The notes beneath the pieces are model-generated. The model was given only the letters and a program-made list of their open reading frames with translations, was not told the DNA's origin and made no database searches. The position numbers and the translations under genes were made by a program. DNA of 64,000 nt from Phytophthora hibernalis (Eukaryota; Oomycota; Peronosporomycetes; Peronosporales; Peronosporaceae): the NCBI GenBank assembly GCA_012656075.1, contig JAAKBF010000339.1, forward strand, positions 248,001 through 312,000. Reading direction: 5' to 3'. Numbering within the stretch: position 1 is the stretch's first letter; each line of letters starts with the position of its first letter. Shown piece after piece: positions 58,154-64,000 of the stretch.

Positions 58154-59829
58154 TGCCATAGGAAATGAGGACGCTTGGAGCATTAACGGCAGCTCCGGAC
58201 AAAAGAAGTACCATCATCCTTTGCGTGAGTTGCATCGCTACTGAGTGATCCACGATTCTGAAACGGACTAGTACATGTAATACATGAACACGTAACATAT
58301 CTTGGAAATGCAAATTCCTCCATAAACTAACTCTTCAACAAAAGCAAGTCGCCCACGTCAAGTACCGTAGGGACTCTGAGGTCGGCACTAACAATCCCTT
58401 GGGCAGCCATCGCTTCAGCAACCAGCACTGCACGGCAGATAGTGCCACAAAACAACAACTCGCAATTGCTTCGAAGTACAATTCATGCATGTATTAATAC
58501 CGGTACGCCCGCGTGTATTACCAAGTTTGTGCAAAGGTGACCGCGCATGCGTCACGGTCGACGCGGAGGCTGTCACGGCAGGTATGGGTCCCCAAGACAG
58601 CGTGCGCGGTTTCTAGGGGCCTCACACTGCCAGAGAATGGCCACATACCGGTATTATTAATAGACGCTCGTCCACGGTGTTGTTGCCTCGGATACCGGTG
58701 CTAACGTGATATGCACCGGATTCTCCGCAATGGAGATGCTTTTCCGTTCCCTCGTTGTCGATACAAGACCGCGGGGATGGGGCCCGCACCAGAATGCTCC
58801 AGCATACCGCTGGGGCGGGTACAGTAGACTGCAGCCGCACGGATGCGCCATCACAAAACCGTATGTACACATGAGCTTTCGTGCCGCTTTCGATGCCGTA
58901 GACAAACTCAGGAGATGAGTGTGCCACCACCACTTTCTACTGTACATGCATTTTAATACTGTACATGCACATTGCAGCAACGGCTGCTGCTTGGTGCCGT
59001 AACATGAGGCTCTACGCGCAAGCTTACGCGTACATGTACAGGTGATTGCAAATGCGGCCGGGTCGTTTGATGTGTGGGCGATGAGAAAACTCATAGCTGT
59101 GCTGATTCCCTGTACATGTAGCTCCAAATCGCAGCAAAGCCTTTCAAGCGGGCCGCTTGAAGCGGCACCCTTGATGGGTACAGTAGCAAAAGGCAACATC
59201 GAGGGAGTTGCAAGACGAGCCGACAAAGTGCTTCAGCTTCTTGTGCCGGAACGTGGTTACCACCGCAGTCTGCAACTTCACGCCACGGACAACATGCGCG
59301 TATGCATGCATTTAAGCCTCGGAGAAGGCTCTTGCCGATTGTCCCCATGAGATCGTGCGCGATGGGCAGCCGCTGTGTGGGGACACTTTTTGCGAGGACC
59401 ATCTTCTGAGCTGATCAATTCGGTCTCTGCTTTGCACTTCAACGTCATCGGGGACGCCGCTGATTGGCCCGCACCTAAGTCGGCGCCTATGCACCGGAAG
59501 TTTGCTCTGTGAGGAGCTTCATAATGAAGTTCATTCGTGTGGATTGGAAGTCCGTCTCGTTTGGATGAATGCTCGACGTGTCCGACTCAGTAGCCCTGCT
59601 GACCAAAGGATGCGCTCGACAAGACGCACCCTCCGGTTAACGGCCGAGTTCCGTATCTCTTCGCTCAGTTGGATTGATCCAGCGGTCCCCGATACACACG
59701 TAGCAGACCCCACCTTGAAGCCCCGCGTGCTACCAACCTGCAGCTCACTCTCGGTTTTGCATCGTGGTGTGCATAACGCTCCTCCTTTCTCGGAACCCAT
59801 CCAGCCTCTGACCAACCACTACCACCACC
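58154..59829. other. Transporter upstream region (right arm), no gene supported
   Basis: Mirror copy of 48,015-49,685, with the same CATGTAC-rich stretch. One A more than the left copy near 59,387 and one C fewer near 59,712. Confidence 0.5.
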
Positions 59830-61320
59830 ATGGTTTGCGCCAAGAAGTTCCTCACGGCGGAGGACCTCAAGATGGCGCTCAACATCTTCTGCTGCGTCTA
59901 CGGAATTGGTACACTTGGCATGCCCGGCAACTTCTCCCGTGCCGGCCCCGTGCTCGCCGTCGTCGGCATGGCCTTCATGGCCTTCGCCAACGTCTACGCG
60001 TCCGTGGCCATCTGCCGCGTGATGCTACTGGCACCCAAGAGCGTCAAGACCTACAGCGACCTGGGCGAGTGGTGCATGGGCAAGTGGGGCCGTTGGCTCT
60101 CGGTCATCTCGCAGATGGCCTCATGTTTGCTCGTGCCATGCGTGTTCCTCGTGCTGGGTGGCACTCTGCTCGACGGCCTCTTCCCGGACGCCTTCAGCAC
60201 CTCCTACTGGATCTGCTTCATGGCGCTCCTGTGTCTGCCCGTTTGCCTCATCCCAACGCTCAAAGAAGGCGCCGGAGTCGCTTTCGCCGGTTGCGCAGGT
60301 ACGCTCATCGCCGACGTGATCGGCGTGGCTGTCGTCATGTACGGCATGCGGGGCCACCCGTCAGTGCCGTCGCCCGACATCAAGTTCTCGCAGGTCGCGG
60401 GCATGTTCGGCAACCTGTCGCTCGCCTACAACGCCGGCATCGTGATTCCGGCCCTGCAGCGCCAGCACAGCGAGCCGACGCGCATGCCCCGCGTGGTGTT
60501 CGTCACCATGGGCTTCATCTCGTGTCTGTTCCTGATCCTGGCCAGCACGGCGTACTCGGCCGTGGGCTGCCAGATCACAGGCAACCTGCTCTACTCCATC
60601 TACCCGGACTCGACGAGCGGCCTCACCACGCTGGGCTTCAAGTCGGACTGGGGCGCCGTCGTCATGGCCTACTTCTTCATGCAGCTGCACATTACGATCG
60701 CCTTCTCCGTCATCCTCAACCCGGCCTTCTACCTCGCCGAGCGCCTGGTGCTCAAGATGCACCAGAAGAAGGAGGACGATGTCGAGAATGCGCTGCCCTA
60801 CGGTGCCACCTCGTACGCCGCCGCGAATACACCTGGCAAGGACGCAGTCAACGGCGACGATCGCCGCTCGTCCAAGATGTCGTACATCTCGAACGCGGAC
60901 GCCGAGAACCCGCACTACGGCGACGTCGAGGCGGAGGCTGCCGAGTACCGCGGCTCCAACGCGTTCAAGTACGTGATTCTTCGTATTGCCATCATCGTGG
61001 TGCTGGTGATCCTCTCGATCATCCTGAAGGACCACTTCTCCGACCTGGTGGACTTCGTGGGCGCCTCGTGCATCACGCTCATCAGTATTTTGCTGCCCAT
61101 TATCTTCCTGCTCAAGAAGCTGTGGAACGAGATCCCCATGTACGAGAAGATCCCAGCGCTAATCGTCGTCATCGTGTGCGGCTTCTTGGGTTGCTACGTG
61201 ACCTACACGTCCGGCAAGACGCTGTTCGCGCCGACGGACTCGGACACGGAGTTCCCGTACTGCGACAGCGAGTACGAGAACGTAGTGTACTACAACTACA
61301 CAGCCGTCCACGATGCGTAG
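59830..61320 (+). CDS. Amino-acid transporter, AAAP family (right copy)
   Basis: Same 496-residue protein as the copy at 46,524-48,014, residue for residue. Intronless, about 11 membrane segments, N-terminal GIGTLGMPGNF motif, hydrophilic loop at residues about 325-375, and a C-terminal extracellular-type tail with one NYT glycosylation site. The ATG lies in CCACCATGG. Because the arm includes 1.7 kb upstream, both copies should share promoter sequence. Identity implies very recent duplication, gene conversion between the arms, or an assembly duplicate. Confidence 0.92.
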   Translation: MVCAKKFLTAEDLKMALNIFCCVYGIGTLGMPGNFSRAGPVLAVVGMAFMAFANVYASVAICRVMLLAPKSVKTYSDLGEWCMGKWGRWLSVISQMASCLLVPCVFLVLGGTLLDGLFPDAFSTSYWICFMALLCLPVCLIPTLKEGAGVAFAGCAGTLIADVIGVAVVMYGMRGHPSVPSPDIKFSQVAGMFGNLSLAYNAGIVIPALQRQHSEPTRMPRVVFVTMGFISCLFLILASTAYSAVGCQITGNLLYSIYPDSTSGLTTLGFKSDWGAVVMAYFFMQLHITIAFSVILNPAFYLAERLVLKMHQKKEDDVENALPYGATSYAAANTPGKDAVNGDDRRSSKMSYISNADAENPHYGDVEAEAAEYRGSNAFKYVILRIAIIVVLVILSIILKDHFSDLVDFVGASCITLISILLPIIFLLKKLWNEIPMYEKIPALIVVIVCGFLGCYVTYTSGKTLFAPTDSDTEFPYCDSEYENVVYYNYTAVHDA

Positions 61321-61635
61321 GCACTGCTGCTGCGTCGTAGTAGCAACCAGTTTGTAATCTTTGCTTGGATAGTGATCCCCTAATGATATTGAGTTCGTTT
61401 GTCGACTGCGTTATCCTGGCTGAGCGTGATTGTTGATAACTCCTCCGACAACAGAAAGTAATGCAAAGAAATCCATTCAACCATTCAACAAACATGCAGC
61501 ATGAAAAGTACCTGTCCGAGCAATATCACACAACAAGAAATCGCTTGTCTGAAATCGAAGACTTGAACCCACTGCACGCTCCGCTTCCGAATCGACTCAT
61601 CAGACTAGAACCAAGCTCTGCACAGAGTACGCTTA

Positions 61636-61772
61636 GGCTTCATCTTCGTTCGCCTTGTCGTCAGCAGATTCGCCTGCTTCAATGGATTTAGGCGCGAATG
61701 ATGCTGCGGCTGACGGGTACTCAAATGTCGATCGTTGGGACGGCGGAAAGAGCACTCGCATCAGATACACAA
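61636..61772 (-). pseudogene. Truncated 3' end of gene B
   Basis: Reads VLYLMRVL directly joined to FPPSQRSTFEYPSAAAS and the family's acidic end. Compared with gene B, about 150 bp (end of the penultimate exon, the intron and the start of the last exon) are missing, with CTC at both edges of the deletion. Upstream of TGTATCTG the similarity ends. Confidence 0.75.
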
Positions 61773-61910
61773 TGTGACGATGATGCATTGCCAGCTCTAC
61801 TCACCACTACGAAACCAACGGAACTAACATCAACAGCGTCCGTTGTCAAACGGACTCACATATTGGCACAGCAACAGTTAGAAGCCTTCTCCTCAGGTAA
61901 CAGCCGTAGG

Positions 61911-62348
61911 CAGGGCTCGGAAAATAAAATATAAAATTGTACGCGTTTCTCAGAAAAATAATACGTAACTACAATACTGGCGACGGCAATAATTCATATT
62001 GCAGTTATTGTTTCAATTTTTTGGTCGTTTTGGCCTTTGAATAGCGTTGGTTCCAAATGAGAATGGTCAAACTACGTAGTACTAATTCATTACAAAGGAG
62101 AAATCTGCGCGAGCTGGATATTGGAATCATTAAATATGGAAATGAGTCAGTTGGCATGACAATGGGAAGAGATGGTAGTGTACACAAGAACGATTTTGGT
62201 TGGAGGACAACAGTTTTTGTAGTAAAAGGCAATATACTTATTACGGGGTCAATTTCATATTTTACGGAAACCTTGGTTTGCCAATAATAAGTAATTCCGT
62301 CAATATAATACAATAGTTATTATATTATAATTATTTTTCCGAGCCCTG
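61911..62348. mobile_element. Non-autonomous hAT element (438 bp)
   Basis: Terminal inverted repeats CAGGGCTCGGAAAA begin and (reverse complement) end the element. It is flanked by a perfect 8-bp direct repeat GCCGTAGG (61,903-61,910 and 62,349-62,356), exactly the hAT signature. The AT-rich inside has a 76-codon open frame (62,057-62,287) without transposase motifs. Confidence 0.92.
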
Positions 62349-62386
62349 GCCGTAGGCTACGGCACGTAGCTCGTAGCAACTTCTAT

Positions 62387-62478
62387 CCTTTCATTCTATC
62401 AGTTTTCATTTTCCACCTTCAAGCACAAGTCCTTTCATTCAATCTATGAGTGTTCATTTTCCAGCTTCAAGCACAAGT
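62387..62478. repeat. Imperfect tandem repeat (44 and 48 bp)
   Basis: Both copies begin CCTTTCATTC and end TTCAAGCACAAGT; the second has a few extra bases in the middle. Confidence 0.8.
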
Positions 62479-63403
62479 CCTCCGCCAGACTCTATTCGTA
62501 CAGAACACCATCTAGAGTTATTGTTGCTTGCATATATTTTTACCTCTATTTTAGAGTTCTATTTCAGACTTCATCATTTCTAAAACCGACTTGTCGCCCT
62601 GGGTAAAACAGAGCCTTATTTTCTGCTTTATTTACTACTTACTACAACGAATATTCTTTTACGAAGTGCTTAAAAGCGACCTGCCTCCTCCTTGCGGAAG
62701 CTCCGCGGAGATCGCGCCGCCGGCGTCGACTAACCTGCTCTCTATATTCGTACAACAGTCTGATGAAGTGTCGTACTACGTGCTACGTCTATGCGGCTAT
62801 CCGCGAGGCCTGCAAGTGCTCTGACGCCACGCGCAAATTGATCAGTAAGACCCGCAAGGCGCGCGCCTCTCGTATCGTGTAGGGCTTCCATCGGCATACG
62901 ACGTTCTCGTGGGTGGTTGTGGGGCGGTCTAGGTGGGGGTGAAGATCGCCGTAATAACAGCGAGGGCAACTGCACGCCGCCCTCGGGGCTCCAGTATCAC
63001 ATTGTTCCGTTTGGTCTCGGGCACTGGATCGTTACTTTCATAGAGCGGTATCGCCGAAATCATAAGTCCTACCTGATCTTCACAAGGGTTGTGGTTATAA
63101 TGGCTTTGCTAACTATAGTTTATCCTATGCTTGCTGATTATATAAGAGATTTGATTGGCTAACAATAGGTGCGCTTTATGATAAATGTGGGAATAATGAT
63201 ATCAACGATGCGGTATGCTGCGATTTTTCTTTATTGGCTAGTACTAATGATTCTAGTTATCTGCATACTGTAACAAGCTTTGATCTTCTAAGACAAGAAA
63301 CATTTAATGAATGCATATCGAGATAATCGACTTTAAAGTTGACCTCCTGTTTTTCGTACCTAGCCGAAATTTTAAATTTTTGTTGTCTTTTTATCGATTG
63401 CTT
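62479..63403. other. No gene supported
   Basis: Two open frames of about 80 codons (62,591-62,824; 62,917-63,162) lack recognisable features, though the second ends in a hydrophobic stretch (VVVIMALLTIVYPMLA). Confidence 0.4.
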
Positions 63404-63862
63404 TTAGGGAAAATTCCAAAGGGGGACTCAAATCGAAAAACATTTTCAAAGGGGGACTCGATAATTAAAAGCTAACGTTAACGTTAGGATAGCTTTTACT
63501 CACTAAGAAATCGTCGCTGGACGGCACGCGATGTACGAGAAGAACGTTATTAATTACTTCGAAGTAGGACAGAGTTGATAGTACCGGATATTCCACGACA
63601 CCAGCAGCGTCATGCTTATCCCCCTCTCCATCAGGTGCATGCCTCAGCGTACTTCGTCTAACAGGCCGGGAAAGGACCCCCGCACCGCATAATGCTCATC
63701 ATCCCGTTACATATGTATCTCACGCCGTTGAGCGCGTGTTGTCCAGCGACGATTTCTCAGGCTGAGTAAAAGTTAGGGAAAATTCCAAAGGGGACTCAAA
63801 TCGAAATACATTTTCAAAGAGGGACTCGATAATTACGCTGTCTATAAAAGCTAGCTTTTACT
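63404..63862. mobile_element. Small composite repeat with direct and inverted repeats
   Basis: Direct repeats of about 90 bp (63,404-63,500 and 63,773-63,862) each contain TTAGGGAAAATTCC and GGGACTCGATAATTA. Between them, inverted repeats of about 30 bp face each other (63,493-63,522 and 63,741-63,772; shared block GAAATCGTCGCTGGAC). Could be a MITE flanked by a duplicated block or two short-LTR-like repeats; it carries no gene. Confidence 0.65.
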
Positions 63863-63929
63863 ACCGTAAGCCTCTTATAATTACCCGAGCCTCTGTGAAC
63901 CTGTTTTCAGCCTCCACCACCAGATCAAA

Positions 63930-64000
63930 ATGGCCGCCGGTGAAGACGATACGGGCGATGATGCAGAGCTAGGTGGTCTGCGTCAGCAGAGGTGGAGAAC
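63930..64000 (+). CDS. Possible gene start, cut by the window edge
   Basis: ATG at 63,930 in a fair context (ATCAAAATGGCC) opens MAAGEDDTGDDAELGGLRQQ and stays open to the end. Too short to identify; Pro/Ser codon-rich leader upstream (CAGCCTCCACCACC). Confidence 0.3.
   Translation, partial: MAAGEDDTGDDAELGGLRQQRWR

Larger units (their letters stand above)
55781..61752 (+). repeat. Right arm of the large inverted duplication, split by a MULE
   Basis: 55,781-55,824 and 58,160-61,752 together match the reverse complement of 46,091-49,730. The 2.3 kb between them is a MULE insertion. Beyond 61,752 a 20-bp match to 45,914-45,933 shows that gene B sequence continued here before a roughly 150-bp deletion. 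Confidence 0.93.

Noticed and set aside
62057..62287. 76-codon frame inside the small hAT element
   Set aside because: No transposase motif; AT-rich chance frame.
1..64000. RXLR or Crinkler effector genes, tRNA or rRNA genes
   Set aside because: Looked for signal peptide plus RXLR/LFLAK-type motifs and for tRNA-like cloverleaf or rRNA sequence by eye; none convincing.

Overview
The window looks like a transposon-rich, gene-poor stretch of an oomycete nuclear genome, most likely Phytophthora or a close relative. This is an inference from the short GT-AG introns (about 55-140 bp), the mix of element families (PIF/Harbinger, pogo, hAT, FAR1-type MULE, DIRS-type tyrosine-recombinase retroelement, LINE with a C-terminal RNase H, Gypsy chromovirus) and an oomycete-style AAAP amino-acid transporter. 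No rRNA, tRNA, CRISPR or bacterial feature was seen.

Layout. 1-2.2 kb: member A of a three-member unrecognised gene family. 2.5-2.6 kb: a cluster of perfect palindromes. 2.8-8.1 kb: remains of a PIF/Harbinger element (transposase on +, Myb/SANT-like partner on -), interrupted by an unrecognised degraded gene. 6.9-18.7 kb: a tandem array of eight 1,406-1,407 bp units plus a partial one. Each unit carries the SANT exon of the Harbinger partner gene and the 5' third of a pogo transposon, pointing away from each other. 17,973-20,342: the complete pogo copy (25-bp terminal repeats, TA target duplication) that ends the array. 21.6-27.1 kb: a broken DIRS-type retroelement. 27.2-29.6 and 37.4-40.0 kb: a LINE split by a 7.7-kb Gypsy chromovirus (29,641-37,369, 188-bp LTRs) that has a candidate antisense gene at its 3' end. 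40.2-41.6 kb: hAT transposase relic. 42.7-46.2 kb: family members C (-) and B (+), divergent, 127 bp apart. 46.1-61.8 kb: a large inverted duplication with about 3.6-kb arms, each carrying a 496-codon amino-acid transporter with the same protein sequence. The spacer holds an inorganic pyrophosphatase pseudogene, a coiled-coil repeat gene, a foldback element and, inserted in the right arm, a 2.3-kb MULE with 9-bp target duplication. 61.9-62.3 kb: a 438-bp non-autonomous hAT element with a perfect 8-bp target duplication. 62.4-64 kb: small repeats and a possible gene start at the window edge.

The genes do not form a pathway. The host-like genes are the transporter pair and the A/B/C family; nearly everything else is mobile-element derived. 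Many reading-frame breaks are single-base losses, several of them in or beside short homopolymers, and otherwise identical repeat copies differ by homopolymer length. Some apparent pseudogenes may therefore be consensus errors rather than decay.
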